A program made the translations under genes and the position numbers. A stretch of DNA of 40,569 bases from NCBI GenBank assembly GCA_001818365.1, contig MHKK01000022.1:5636-46204 (forward strand). The letters run 5' to 3'. How positions within the stretch are numbered: position 1 is the stretch's first letter; the number at the start of each line of letters is the position of its first letter. Below the pieces are notes generated by a model. It searched no databases, was not told the origin of the DNA, and saw nothing but the letters and a program-made list of their open reading frames with translations. Shown here one piece after another: positions 14,121 through 23,166 of the stretch. The DNA is from Candidatus Komeilibacteria bacterium RIFCSPHIGHO2_01_FULL_52_14. Its GTDB lineage: Bacteria; Patescibacteriota; Patescibacteriia; UBA1558; 2-01-FULL-52-15.

Positions 14121-15560
14121 ATGACGCTTACGGGGAGCACTATTGCGAGAAACACCTTGTTTTACAGCGCAGCGCTGACGGTGCAAAAGCTGCTCTCTTT
14201 TTTTTATTTTTCGTTCCTGGCTCGCTCTCTGGGTAGTGTTACTACCGGTAAATACTTTTTCGCGCTTTCCGTTGGCGGTATCGTTGCGGGCATCATAGAC
14301 GTCGGCTTGACGCCGGTCCTTGTCAGGGAAACCGCAAAGGACACGCAGCAGGCATCACGGCTCGTAAGCACGATCATCACTTTCAAACTCATACTCGTTT
14401 CGATGCTGACAGTCCTTGCCGTACTTTTTGTCCATCGCTTGTTTCCCGATCCGGTGACGCGTCAGCTTGTTGTCGCGGCGCTTATCATAGCGGTGTTTGA
14501 CAGCTTTGCCATGACTTTTTTTGCGACGATCCGCGCGCATCAAAATCTTTTGTACGAGAGCATCTCGGCCATTCTTTTCTATTGCATCGTGATCGCGCTG
14601 GGAACGTACGCGATTATCCAGCGATATGACGTCCGGGTTATCATTCTTGCCCTGCTTGCCGCGAGCTTCTGGAACATGCTTTTCGGTTATCTGATGCTGA
14701 CGAAAAAGATAGGAACCCGTGTTCGTGTCTTTTGGGAAAGTGTTTCGGCCAAGAGCATCGCCTACGCCGCAATCCCGTTTGCGATCGCTGCCGCGTTCAT
14801 TAAGGTGTATGCGTACCTCGATACGGTCATGCTCAAATATTTTGTCGGAGATGCGGCGGTCGGTATCTACAGCGTACCGTACAAGATTACGTTCGCGTTT
14901 CAATTTATTCCGATGGCGCTTGTCGCGGCGCTGTATCCCGCATTTTCGTATTACTGGAAGCATAACGCGGAGGAGCTGGGCAGAAGTTTCGCCAAATCGT
15001 TCCGGTATTTGCTTATCGTGTCGTTACCGATAGCGGGCGGGTTGTTCGCGGTTGCACCGGCTCTCATTCCCTTCGTGTACTCCGATGCCTATACGTATTC
15101 CATCGCGCCGCTTATGATTCTTCTCGTTTCGTTGCCGTTCCTGTTTATAAATTTTCCCATCGGGTCGCTTCTGAATGCATGCAATCGCCAAACGCGGCAA
15201 ACGATACATTTGGGAGTGACCATGCTTTGTAACGCGGCGCTTAATTACGTGCTTATTCCGCGCTACGGGGTCATCGGTGCCGCGGTTGCATCGACGGTAA
15301 GCACCATTTTCATATTTTTTCTCGGAATGTTCGTTGTCGCAAAACTCGTGCGCGTCGAATGGTCATCCGTTCTGCGTTTTTCCGCGGGCGCGATCGCCGT
15401 AACGCTCGCCATGGTTGCGAGCGTATTCTTTTTTTCCACTATCATGCCGTGGTTTTTGGCGGTCGTACCGGCGGCGATTGTGTATTGCGTAGGATTGTAT
15501 ATACTGCGGGTAGTTACGAAGAATGATGTTGTGGAATTCATGCAACTATTTAAACGATGA
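14121..15560 (+). CDS. Wzx-type polysaccharide flippase (MATE/MVF superfamily)
   Basis: A protein of 479 residues with about 12-14 hydrophobic helices along its whole length and no large soluble domain, typical of RfbX/Wzx lipid-linked oligosaccharide flippases. The N-terminus GSTIARNTLFYSAALTVQKLLSFFYFSFLARSLG and the central AFAIAAAFIKVYAYLDTVMLKYFVGDAAVGIYSVPYKI are characteristic of the polysaccharide biosynthesis protein family. It would turn lipid-linked repeat units from the cytoplasmic to the outer face of the membrane. It opens the polysaccharide cluster and is followed by glycosyltransferases and a polymerase/ligase-like protein. Confidence 0.88.
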   Translation: MTLTGSTIARNTLFYSAALTVQKLLSFFYFSFLARSLGSVTTGKYFFALSVGGIVAGIIDVGLTPVLVRETAKDTQQASRLVSTIITFKLILVSMLTVLAVLFVHRLFPDPVTRQLVVAALIIAVFDSFAMTFFATIRAHQNLLYESISAILFYCIVIALGTYAIIQRYDVRVIILALLAASFWNMLFGYLMLTKKIGTRVRVFWESVSAKSIAYAAIPFAIAAAFIKVYAYLDTVMLKYFVGDAAVGIYSVPYKITFAFQFIPMALVAALYPAFSYYWKHNAEELGRSFAKSFRYLLIVSLPIAGGLFAVAPALIPFVYSDAYTYSIAPLMILLVSLPFLFINFPIGSLLNACNRQTRQTIHLGVTMLCNAALNYVLIPRYGVIGAAVASTVSTIFIFFLGMFVVAKLVRVEWSSVLRFSAGAIAVTLAMVASVFFFSTIMPWFLAVVPAAIVYCVGLYILRVVTKNDVVEFMQLFKR

Positions 15561-15626
15561 ATCTCTCTCGACAAATTCAACTCATATTCAATTGCTTACG
15601 TACAACCTACTATTTTGTCTAACGGG

Positions 15627-16721
15627 ATGAAAAAAACACTTCTCTTAACACATGAGTATTATCCCTACCGCGGCGGTATCGCGCAGTACTGCTATCAGAT
15701 ATTCAGGCGCCTGCCGGCGGACCGGTATGTGGTGCTCACCGATCAGCGCGACGTCGCCCGAAAGCAGCCGGTCATCGTAAAGTCGCTGATCTCGTCGTTC
15801 GTGCGCCCGAGCTGGCTGAAGGGAATTCGCGTTGTCCAGCGGATCGTAAAAAAAGAGGGCATCGAAGTCATCGTGACGCCGCACCTGTTGCCGCTGGGGA
15901 ATATCGCACTGGCAATGCGCCGGCTGCACAAGATCCCGTATATCGTTTCCTTGCATGGGCTTGACGTCAATCTCGCACTCGAGAAAAAAAGGCACCAGGC
16001 CGTCGGTATCCTCACGGCGGCGCAACACGTGATCGCGAATAGCCAGGCCACGCTGTCGGCGGTCCGCGCCGCGTGCGGCGAGATCCCGGCGACCGTCATA
16101 ACGCCCTCCTATGATGCGGAGAAGCTGATAGTTCATGAGCCGTCACGGCAGATGCTCTTGCGTCGCTATGAGGGCCGGCCGGTCATTTTGACCGTGGGAC
16201 GTTTGGTGCGTCGTAAGGGGCAGGATACGGTGATCCGGGCCATGCCGCAGATAGTTCGCAACGTCCCTGATGCGCAGTACGTGATCGTCGGAAATGGTCC
16301 CGATTACGCTTATTTTTCCCAGTTGATTACCGAGCTGCGGTTACGCAGGTTCGTGGACATCGTTACCGACGTTTCCGATACCTCGCTTGGTGCTTATTAT
16401 TCGATAGCATCGATTTTTGCGATGCCCACGCGAGCCATCGGCCCCGACGTGGAAGGATTCGGTATCGTGTATCTTGAAGCGGCGCATTTCAAGCTCCCCA
16501 TTGTTGCAGGCAAGGGCGGAGGAGCGGAGGAAGCGCTGGGCGGTGACAAGAACGGCATCCTGCTTTCGGGAGAAAGCGCCGACGAGGTTGCCGACGCTAT
16601 CGTGAATTTATTGCATGATCGTGAGCTTTCGGCATATCTCGGCTCGCAAGCCCAGAGTCGCCTTGCATCGCTTCCGACATGGGATGACCAGGCACAGCGG
16701 TTCTCCGCTTTGTTAAAATGA
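15627..16721 (+). CDS. GT4-family glycosyltransferase
   Basis: A protein of 364 residues from the ATG at 15627; a TTG at 15615 would add four residues. It has the GT-B fold: an N-terminal THEYYPYRGGIAQYCYQIF glycine-rich acceptor loop and, in the C-terminal half, VILTVGRLVRRKGQDTVIRAMP and the E-x7-E motif in VEGFGIVYLEAA, which binds the sugar-nucleotide in this family. It probably adds a hexose to the growing lipid-linked glycan using a nucleotide-sugar donor; the sugar cannot be told from the sequence. It starts 66 nt after the flippase. Confidence 0.9.
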   Translation: MKKTLLLTHEYYPYRGGIAQYCYQIFRRLPADRYVVLTDQRDVARKQPVIVKSLISSFVRPSWLKGIRVVQRIVKKEGIEVIVTPHLLPLGNIALAMRRLHKIPYIVSLHGLDVNLALEKKRHQAVGILTAAQHVIANSQATLSAVRAACGEIPATVITPSYDAEKLIVHEPSRQMLLRRYEGRPVILTVGRLVRRKGQDTVIRAMPQIVRNVPDAQYVIVGNGPDYAYFSQLITELRLRRFVDIVTDVSDTSLGAYYSIASIFAMPTRAIGPDVEGFGIVYLEAAHFKLPIVAGKGGGAEEALGGDKNGILLSGESADEVADAIVNLLHDRELSAYLGSQAQSRLASLPTWDDQAQRFSALLK

Positions 16722-16739
16722 TTCGACGCAGAAGCACGT

Positions 16740-17906
16740 ATGAAGACATTTGATGTCATTATGGTTAACATGTCCTCGTATGCCGAATGGCAGCGCGGGA
16801 CCAGCAATCGGAACTATCATGTGCTTCGCGAGCTTGCCCATGACAGTCGCGTTGGAAAAATTCTGGCCGTCGATTACCCTCCCCTCACGATAAAGCGCGG
16901 GATACGGAATTATATGGAAAATATTTTTCCCACTCTTTCGGGCGGATCGGTTCTCACGTTCGGCGCCGCCGACAAACTGACGAAACTGGGCGACAAGTTG
17001 TTCGTGTATACGAACAGCGCCTTTTTTCTTTCTCCGGATCGCTTTATCAAACGACTGAAAGCCATGGCGCATATCTGCGGACTCTCGGATTACCTTCTCT
17101 GGTCTTTTTTCCCGCCGGTCATGGAGTACACGCAGACCCTCGGTCAGAAGCTGACGGTCTTCGACGCCGTGGACAACTGGATCGAGCACCCCTCGTACGT
17201 CAAGTTTAAGGAGCGTTTGAAGCGCAATTATCAGTACGTTAAGCAGCACAGCGACGTTATTTTTACCGTCGCGCAGGATTTGATGCGTTTGTTCGACAAT
17301 CAGCCCAACGTGTACTGGATACCGAACGGCGTCGAGCTTTCGCACTATCAGAGCAAGCACATTCTGATCAATCGTGACATCGCGAATATTCCCAAACCGA
17401 TTGTCGGGTACATCGGCGTCATACAGGAACGCGTCGACACGGAGCTCATCGTACAGCTTGCCTCAAAGAACCCCACGAAGTCATTCGTGCTCGTCGGCCC
17501 GGTCTGGCGGGAGGAAGACAAAAAGACGCTGGCGCGCGCTTCGAACATTTTCTTGCTCGGCTACAAGAGCTACGATGAAGCCCCCGCGTACATACAGCAG
17601 TTCGATGTCGCAATGATTCCGCACCGGCGCTCGACGTTCATCGAATCGACGAATCCCATGAAGATGTACGAATACCTGGCATGCGGCAAACCCGTCGTGG
17701 CAACACGCGAATCCGGAGCCGCGCTGTTCAACGAGTTCGTGTATCTCGCGGACGATGCCGAGGATTTTAACCGTAAACTCTACCACGCGTTACAGGAGGA
17801 TTCGCCTGAAAAACAAAAAGCACGCAGGGCCGCGGTTGAAGAGCACTCGTGGCAGAATGTCGTGAAACAGATGCTCGACATTATCGAGAAAAAAATGGGG
17901 TATTAA
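16740..17906 (+). CDS. GT-B glycosyltransferase of the polysaccharide cluster
   Basis: A protein of 388 residues. The C-terminal half shows a GT-B nucleotide-sugar site: VYWIPNGVELSHY, PIVGYIGVIQERVDTELIVQLA, then FIESTNPMKMYEYLACGKPVVAT. The N-terminal half (WSFFPPVMEYTQTLG; VFDAVDNWIEHPSY) resembles family members in which a Tuaspect-type domain binds the acceptor. It is related to the GT1/GT4 group but lacks a clean E-x7-E. It starts 18 nt after the preceding transferase and ends 1 nt before the next one, so it lies in the same operon. Donor and acceptor are unknown. Confidence 0.85.
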   Translation: MKTFDVIMVNMSSYAEWQRGTSNRNYHVLRELAHDSRVGKILAVDYPPLTIKRGIRNYMENIFPTLSGGSVLTFGAADKLTKLGDKLFVYTNSAFFLSPDRFIKRLKAMAHICGLSDYLLWSFFPPVMEYTQTLGQKLTVFDAVDNWIEHPSYVKFKERLKRNYQYVKQHSDVIFTVAQDLMRLFDNQPNVYWIPNGVELSHYQSKHILINRDIANIPKPIVGYIGVIQERVDTELIVQLASKNPTKSFVLVGPVWREEDKKTLARASNIFLLGYKSYDEAPAYIQQFDVAMIPHRRSTFIESTNPMKMYEYLACGKPVVATRESGAALFNEFVYLADDAEDFNRKLYHALQEDSPEKQKARRAAVEEHSWQNVVKQMLDIIEKKMGY

Positions 17907-17907
17907 C

Positions 17908-18768
17908 ATGGATTGTTCGATCATCATCGTGACCTGGAACGTGCGCGAGCTTGTCGATGCCTGTATCCGTTCACTGCGGGATGGCGCAGGCGCTCTTTCG
18001 TATGAGATTATCGTGGTCGATAACGCTTCGTCGGATGGGACCGCGGAGCATGTCCGCAAAACATTTCCGAACGTAATGGTACTGGCGCAGAAACATAATC
18101 TGGGTTTTGCGGCAGCGAATAATCGCGGTTGCGAGCATGCACGCGGCAGGTTTTTTGTTTTTTTGAACCCAGATACGGAAGTCAGGAAGGGTGCGCTTGA
18201 ACGTCTCGTTCGCTTTATGGACGCAGATCAAAAGGTTGCCATTGCCGCTCCGAAGATCGAGAATCCCGACGGTTCTTTTCAGCAGGGATCGATCCGCAGG
18301 GATCCGTCGCTGCCGGCGCTGCTGCTGATTCTCCTGAAGGTTCAGCGCCTGTTTCAGGGGGGCCGTGCGCTTTCCTCGTATTACTACCGGGATTTCGATC
18401 CGGGAAAGACGCAAGACGTTCCGCAGGCGATGGGGGCGTGTCTCTGTGTCCGCGCGGACGTTATGCGGTCGCTGCGGTATTTCGATGAGCGGTTTTTTCT
18501 GTGGTTCGAGGAGGTCGATCTGTGCCGGCGTGTCCGCGCGGCGCAGTACCGCGTCGTCTTCGTTTCGGATGCCGTTGTAATGCATCACGGAGCACAGAGC
18601 TTTCGACAGCAACTCCCGCTCCGCAAACAGCTCGAATATAACCGGAGCGCTTTCCGCTATTTTTATAAGTACCACGGTGCGGGAGCCGCGTTGCTCCTCG
18701 CCTGCACGATGCCGTTTAATCTGCTGATCTCCGTTTGTTATCAGGCGGTAAAAAAATATGCGCATTGA
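17908..18768 (+). CDS. GT2-family glycosyltransferase, rhamnosyltransferase-like
   Basis: A protein of 286 residues with the GT-A fold of family 2: CSIIIVTWNVRELVDACIRSL, IIVVDNASSDGTAEHV, NLGFAAANNRG and FVFLNPDTEV, where the Asp after NP is the metal-binding DXD equivalent. FDERFFLWFEEVDLCRRVRAAQY carries the catalytic-base region (FEEVDLCRR). The C-terminal hydrophobic stretch (AALLLACTMPFNLLISVCY) suggests membrane association. The overall pattern is that of WbbL-like rhamnosyltransferases. It overlaps the next gene by 11 nt. Confidence 0.9.
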   Translation: MDCSIIIVTWNVRELVDACIRSLRDGAGALSYEIIVVDNASSDGTAEHVRKTFPNVMVLAQKHNLGFAAANNRGCEHARGRFFVFLNPDTEVRKGALERLVRFMDADQKVAIAAPKIENPDGSFQQGSIRRDPSLPALLLILLKVQRLFQGGRALSSYYYRDFDPGKTQDVPQAMGACLCVRADVMRSLRYFDERFFLWFEEVDLCRRVRAAQYRVVFVSDAVVMHHGAQSFRQQLPLRKQLEYNRSAFRYFYKYHGAGAALLLACTMPFNLLISVCYQAVKKYAH

Positions 18769-20224
18769 AGAGCTGGTTCGAACCGATTGGGCCGTCGTAA
18801 CCGGACTCAGTTTAATCCTGCTGGACGTCGTCTCGCTTGCGGCGTATGTTTTTCCTTTCGTCAACTGGGTAGTGCTTCCGGTCATTGTCGTGGCTTACGC
18901 GTGCGCTCTGTATCTGAAACCGAAGGCCGCTCTGGCGGTGCCTTTGGCCGAATTGGCCTGGGGATCTTTTGGCGCATCCCTGGCATGGGACCTGGGCATG
19001 TTTCACGTAACGCTGCGCACCCTGCTTTTTGTATTGACGCTCGGCATGTTCCTGTTCCGTATCCGCTCGTTGTCGTTTCCGCGTTTTTTCCGGTCACAAT
19101 CCGGCGCGATTGCCCTTTCGATAGCGGCTGCGGTCGCCTGGGGGCTCGCGGTAGCTCTTGTTCGCCAGCAACCGTTCAACCAATTGTATCTTGATGTGAA
19201 CGCATACCTCTTTGGGCTGTATGTCCTGCCCTGGGCGGCGGTGCTGAGACGCGAAGATCTGCCGATGCTCGCATCGGTAGTAGTCGGAGCTGCGATGGCG
19301 CTTGCCGGCAAAACTCTTTTTTTGTTTCATGTTTTTGCAAGCGGTTACGAGTTTCTGAACCCCCACTACCTGTACCTGTGGATCCGTGATACGCGGATCG
19401 GAGAAATAACGCTTGCAGGAAGCGTATGGAGGATTTTTATCCAATCGCAGCTCTATATCGGCATCGTGCTTCTTGGAGCGATTCTCGCCGCGGGTTTTTC
19501 ACGGCGGATGTCCTTCAAATATCTTACCGCGGTAAGCATACTTGCGGCGGCGCTCCTTGCGAGCTCGTCCCGTAGTTATTGGCTCGGATTTGCGGTTGCC
19601 CTTGTTTCCATCGCTGCCGTGTCGGCTGTCCTGAAATTGCGAATGTCATATGCGCGGACCGCAGTGGCGCTCGGGTCCTCCTTGGTGTGTGCGATTCTGC
19701 TGCTTGTTGTTCTGGTCCTTCCCTCGGGCGGCAGGGGAGCGGCGATGTTCTTGGCAGGTCGCATTTCACTGAACGATGCAGCCGGCAGTTCCCGGATGCA
19801 GCAGCTTCCGCCGCTTCTGCGTGCGATAGGCAAGCACGTGATAGCCGGAAGCGGTTTCGGGCAGACCGTTACCTTCTCGTCAAGCGATCCGAGGATCCGG
19901 ACTCCACAGAACCCTTCGGGTACCGTGAACACGTACGCGTTCGAGTGGGGGTATCTTGATCAGCTTTTGAAAATGGGGTTCATTGGTTTCGCGGTCTTTG
20001 CGGGCGCGCTCCTGTATCTCGCCTACTGCCTTGCTTCGGCCCTGAAGCGCGCCGGTGATCGTGCGGCACCCATGACCGTTCTTTTCTCCGGTCTCATTTT
20101 TATCGCCGCGGTCCATATGACCAGTCCCTATCTGAATCACCCCCTGGGAATCGGCTACCTGGCGCTTCTGCTGGCGATTCTGTATGCTCGTACTGAAAAC
20201 GCATATGCCCCGAGTCTCCATTAG
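18758..20224 (+). CDS. O-antigen ligase/polymerase-like membrane protein
   Basis: A protein of 488 residues with about 11-12 transmembrane helices and one large external loop (about residues 325-405, containing SGFGQTVTFSSSDPRI). The cytoplasm-proximal SSSRSYWLGFAVALV motif is typical of the Wzy_C/O-antigen ligase family. Such proteins polymerise or transfer flipped glycan units outside the membrane, working with the flippase at 14121. Polymerase and ligase cannot be distinguished from sequence. It overlaps the genes on both sides (11 and 20 nt), indicating tight coupling. Confidence 0.85.
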   Translation: MRIEELVRTDWAVVTGLSLILLDVVSLAAYVFPFVNWVVLPVIVVAYACALYLKPKAALAVPLAELAWGSFGASLAWDLGMFHVTLRTLLFVLTLGMFLFRIRSLSFPRFFRSQSGAIALSIAAAVAWGLAVALVRQQPFNQLYLDVNAYLFGLYVLPWAAVLRREDLPMLASVVVGAAMALAGKTLFLFHVFASGYEFLNPHYLYLWIRDTRIGEITLAGSVWRIFIQSQLYIGIVLLGAILAAGFSRRMSFKYLTAVSILAAALLASSSRSYWLGFAVALVSIAAVSAVLKLRMSYARTAVALGSSLVCAILLLVVLVLPSGGRGAAMFLAGRISLNDAAGSSRMQQLPPLLRAIGKHVIAGSGFGQTVTFSSSDPRIRTPQNPSGTVNTYAFEWGYLDQLLKMGFIGFAVFAGALLYLAYCLASALKRAGDRAAPMTVLFSGLIFIAAVHMTSPYLNHPLGIGYLALLLAILYARTENAYAPSLH

Positions 20225-21203
20225 TTTGGCCACGTACAACAGTGAGCGGTATGCACGGACCTTTTGCCGCAGTTTACTCTCACAAACGTTTACCGATTGG
20301 GAGCTTTTGATCGTTGATAACAATTCATTCGATCATTCCGTTGAGATCATTCAGGAGCTGATTCCCAACGCGCGCATTTTTCGCCAGAAAAAAAATTTGG
20401 GGTTCGCTCGCGCGCATAATCTGGTAATCGGTTGGACCAGCAGCCCGTACGTGTTCGTCGTCAATCACGACATGATATTCGAGCCGGATTGTCTGGAAAA
20501 AATGGTGGCCGCAATGGATCGCGTGGATGACGTCGCGGCGGTGGGCGGCGCGCTTCTGTATTGGGATTTTGAAGAGCACAAGACAACGCGGCAGATCGAC
20601 AGCATGGGGCTTTCAATTATGAAGAGCTACCGGATCGTGGACCGGCTTCAAGGGGAGCAGATGACGCAACGCGAGGCGGAGCAGGTGTTTGGAGTGAGCG
20701 GTGCCATGGTGCTCTTGCGCCGCGCGGCGCTTGATGCGGTCAAGATCCCAGTGCGGAATACGGGCAGTGCACACGGTTTTGAATTTTTTGATGAGGATTT
20801 TTTTTGCTACAAAGAGGACGCGGATCTCGCATGGCGTCTTGCCATTGCCGGCTGGAAAAGTTACGTGGACCCTGTTGCGGTTGCCTATCATCACCGGAAC
20901 GTAACCGGGCAATCAGCCGGATGGCACGACCGGAAGCAGCGCCGCGAGATTAACCGTTACTCGTACCGGAACCACTTACTGATGATCTATAAAAATCATT
21001 TTTGGCCCGTTACGCTCCGTCACCTGCTGGCGATCAAATGGTTCGAGTTCCAAAAATTTTGGTATCTGCTGTTTCTGGACCGGTCAAGTTTGACGGGTTT
21101 GGGCGAAGCGCTGCGTTTCTATCCGAAGATGCGGAGAAAGCGTCGGCAGATACAGGCGAAACGGCGCCTCACGACACGGGAATTTAACGAGTGGTTGCAA
21201 TGA
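20205..21203 (+). CDS. GT2-family glycosyltransferase
   Basis: A protein of 332 residues from the ATG at 20205; the frame is open seven codons further but that region lies within the polymerase gene. Family 2 signatures: VSISLATYNSERYARTFCRSLLSQTF, ELLIVDNNSFDHSVEII, NLGFARAHNLVI, and VFVVNHDMIFEPDCL, in which the usual NPD is NHD. FDEDFFCYKEDADLAWRLAIAGW supplies the catalytic ED region. The C-terminal 80 residues are basic and aromatic (HHFWPVTLRHLLAIKWFEFQKFWYLLF), suggesting a membrane-surface attachment. It shares a 4-nt ATGA overlap with the next transferase. Confidence 0.9.
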   Translation: MPRVSISLATYNSERYARTFCRSLLSQTFTDWELLIVDNNSFDHSVEIIQELIPNARIFRQKKNLGFARAHNLVIGWTSSPYVFVVNHDMIFEPDCLEKMVAAMDRVDDVAAVGGALLYWDFEEHKTTRQIDSMGLSIMKSYRIVDRLQGEQMTQREAEQVFGVSGAMVLLRRAALDAVKIPVRNTGSAHGFEFFDEDFFCYKEDADLAWRLAIAGWKSYVDPVAVAYHHRNVTGQSAGWHDRKQRREINRYSYRNHLLMIYKNHFWPVTLRHLLAIKWFEFQKFWYLLFLDRSSLTGLGEALRFYPKMRRKRRQIQAKRRLTTREFNEWLQ

Positions 21204-22015
21204 ACATCGACGTCTCAATTATCGTTTTGAATTATCGGGCTCGCAATCTGATTAAGGAGCAGCTGCGACATTTTTTGTCACAGCAAACGAAGTGCCTATA
21301 CGAAGTGATCGTCGTCGATAACGATTCGGGAGACGGGATACAGGACGTTCTGGCAAAAGATTTCCCGGGCGTAACTTTTATTCAGACCGGGAAGAACCGT
21401 GGCTATGCTGCCGGCAACAACGCCGCTCTTCGGGTCGCAGGGGGGCGGTACTGTCTCATCGTCAATCCCGATATCGTGCTCACTGCCGAAGCCGTTGATC
21501 GTCTTTTTACGTTCATGGAAGCTCATCCGCGCGTGGGGCTTGCGGGACCCATGCTCACCAACGCGGACGGCTCATTGCAATACTCCTGTTTGCGCTTTCC
21601 GACGGTAGTACTTCCGTTCATGCGAAGAACGCCGTTTGCCCGGACCGCGTGGGGGAAGCGATGGCTTGCCTCGTATTTTATGGAGGACTGGGATCATGCG
21701 GCAGCACGGGACGTTGACTGGCTGTTCGGCGCATTCCTGATGGCGCGGCGAAAGGCCGTTGACGAGGTAGGAATGCTCGACGAGCAGTTTTTTCTGTACA
21801 TGGAGGACACGGACTGGTGTCGCCGTTTCTGGCAGCACGGCTGGGCGGTCTACTATGTTCCGGAAGCAAAACTAATACATTTGCTGCGCCGGTCCTCGGA
21901 AGGATCGTTGTGGTCGATCGCCAGTAATCCGCTTGCGCGCGTGCACCTCGGCAGCTTTTTCCGTTACACGAGAAAATATTTTCGGGCGAAAAATCCGCAC
22001 AGCGGAAGCGTTTGA
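21200..22015 (+). CDS. GT2-family glycosyltransferase, last of the cluster
   Basis: A protein of 271 residues starting at the ATG at 21200, which overlaps the TGA of the preceding gene. Signatures: VSIIVLNYRARNLIKEQLRHFL, VIVVDNDSGDGIQDVL, NRGYAAGNNAALRVAGGRYCLIVNPDIVL with the metal-binding Asp, and LDEQFFLYMEDTDWCRRFWQHGW with the catalytic ED. The pattern is again rhamnosyltransferase-like. Its final codons overlap the -10 element of the transporter gene downstream, so the promoter of that gene lies inside coding sequence. Confidence 0.9.
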   Translation: MNIDVSIIVLNYRARNLIKEQLRHFLSQQTKCLYEVIVVDNDSGDGIQDVLAKDFPGVTFIQTGKNRGYAAGNNAALRVAGGRYCLIVNPDIVLTAEAVDRLFTFMEAHPRVGLAGPMLTNADGSLQYSCLRFPTVVLPFMRRTPFARTAWGKRWLASYFMEDWDHAAARDVDWLFGAFLMARRKAVDEVGMLDEQFFLYMEDTDWCRRFWQHGWAVYYVPEAKLIHLLRRSSEGSLWSIASNPLARVHLGSFFRYTRKYFRAKNPHSGSV

Positions 22016-22018
22016 TTG

Positions 22019-22027
22019 TGGTATACT
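22019..22027 (+). promoter_or_regulatory. Extended -10 promoter for a leaderless transporter mRNA
   Basis: TGGTATACT with TATACT at 22022-22027 and no convincing -35. The hexamer ends 6 nt before the ATG at 22034, so transcription should begin at the A of the start codon. Confidence 0.65.
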
Positions 22028-22033
22028 TACTCG

Positions 22034-22759
22034 ATGGAACAGCATAAGCGAGCCGGATTCATTCATCACGAAAATTCGCGCATCATGTCGGTTTTGCGCG
22101 AAGTGGTTTTTGGCTCCGAGGACGGCATGGTGTCAACTCTGGGAGCTCTGACGGGGATTGCTGTCGGTACCAGCAATCATTTTACCGTTGTGCTGGCCGG
22201 GTTCGTCATCATTCTGGTCGAATCCATTTCCATGGCCGTCGGCGCGTACTTATCGGAGAAATCGGAAAAAGAGGTTGAACAGCGTAAACTGGACGAGGAA
22301 CGCATCGAGCTCCGCGAAATGCCGGATCACGAACGTGAGGAATTGGTCGAGATGTATGAGCGTGACGGATGGCCGAAGGATCTGTCGAGCAAGATGGCGG
22401 AGGTCGCATCCAAGAACGAGGAGCTTTTTTTGAAGGAAATGGCGTACCGCGAATTGTCGATCGCGCACGGAAAAGAAGAGGCGACGGCGCTTCGCGGCGG
22501 TGTATACATGTTTTTCGCGTACATGATCGGTGGTGCAATCCCGCTGGTACCCTACATTTTTTTGCCGATAGCGACCGCCATGCTTGTCTCCATCGTCGTA
22601 ACGTTCACCGGGTTGTTTCTGCTTGGAGTTGCAACAACGCGTTTCACGCGCCGGGTCTGGTGGCGGGCAGGTTTTGAGATGCTGGTCCTTGCCAGCGCAG
22701 CCGCCATAGCCGGCACGATCATCGGCACGCTCGCTAACAAATATATTGCCGGCGCATGA
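22034..22759 (+). CDS. VIT1/CCC1-family iron/manganese transporter
   Basis: A protein of 241 residues from the ATG at 22034, defined by the promoter directly before it. The first helices contain EVVFGSEDGMVSTLGALTGIAVGT, the signature of the CCC1/VIT1 family, with the conserved metal-binding Asp of the first transmembrane helix. A charged cytoplasmic insert (about residues 75-145, SEKSEKEVEQRKLDEERIELREMPDHEREEL...) rich in Glu corresponds to the metal-binding domain of VIT1. Three more helices follow. Characterised members export Fe2+ or Mn2+ from the cytosol. The gene has an ATGA overlap with the next gene. Confidence 0.9.
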   Translation: MEQHKRAGFIHHENSRIMSVLREVVFGSEDGMVSTLGALTGIAVGTSNHFTVVLAGFVIILVESISMAVGAYLSEKSEKEVEQRKLDEERIELREMPDHEREELVEMYERDGWPKDLSSKMAEVASKNEELFLKEMAYRELSIAHGKEEATALRGGVYMFFAYMIGGAIPLVPYIFLPIATAMLVSIVVTFTGLFLLGVATTRFTRRVWWRAGFEMLVLASAAAIAGTIIGTLANKYIAGA

Positions 22760-23118
22760 ATACGTTTAACGTTCCGAAGAAACGCTCGGTACTCTTTCAG
22801 GCCTGGCTCGCGCTCGGAATTCTTTCATGCTTCGCTTTTTTTATATTTCTCGCGAGCGAATCGGTTTTCTTGCGTTCGAGCTGCTGTTCCTGCCCTCAGA
22901 ACCAGTGGAAACTCGGCTCGGCTGTTTTTGAGGTCGCGTCGCTCGTTTCGTACCCTCCGAATTCATGTTCGGAAGCGCGGTGCAGCCGTTACGGCTGTAC
23001 GTTCGCCCGGAACATTTTTCCCGTCGATCTGTTCGTGACCGCGCTCGTGGCACTGAACGCGGCAACCATACTGCATGCCAGACGAAAGAGGACCGTTGTG
23101 CTGCCGATGAACGGTTGA
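22756..23118 (+). CDS. Cys-rich small membrane protein, unknown
   Basis: A protein of 120 residues overlapping the transporter by 4 nt. Helix one (about 14-35) and helix two (about 92-110) enclose an external loop with seven Cys (SSCCSCPQN, NSCSEARCSRYGCTF), a density suggesting disulfides or metal binding. No family recognised. The overlap with a VIT/CCC1 transporter suggests a linked role, for example in metal handling, but this is inference from position only. Confidence 0.65.
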   Translation: MNTFNVPKKRSVLFQAWLALGILSCFAFFIFLASESVFLRSSCCSCPQNQWKLGSAVFEVASLVSYPPNSCSEARCSRYGCTFARNIFPVDLFVTALVALNAATILHARRKRTVVLPMNG

Positions 23119-23166
23119 TTTTTAGGTTCGGTACGGGTATAGTGAACGCTGCAGCGGCCTTTTTTT

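Noticed and set aside
18770..18790. TTCGAACC, a tRNA T-arm-like word
   Set aside because: It lies inside the start of the polymerase/ligase gene and no acceptor, D or anticodon arm can be folded around it. I found no tRNA in the window.
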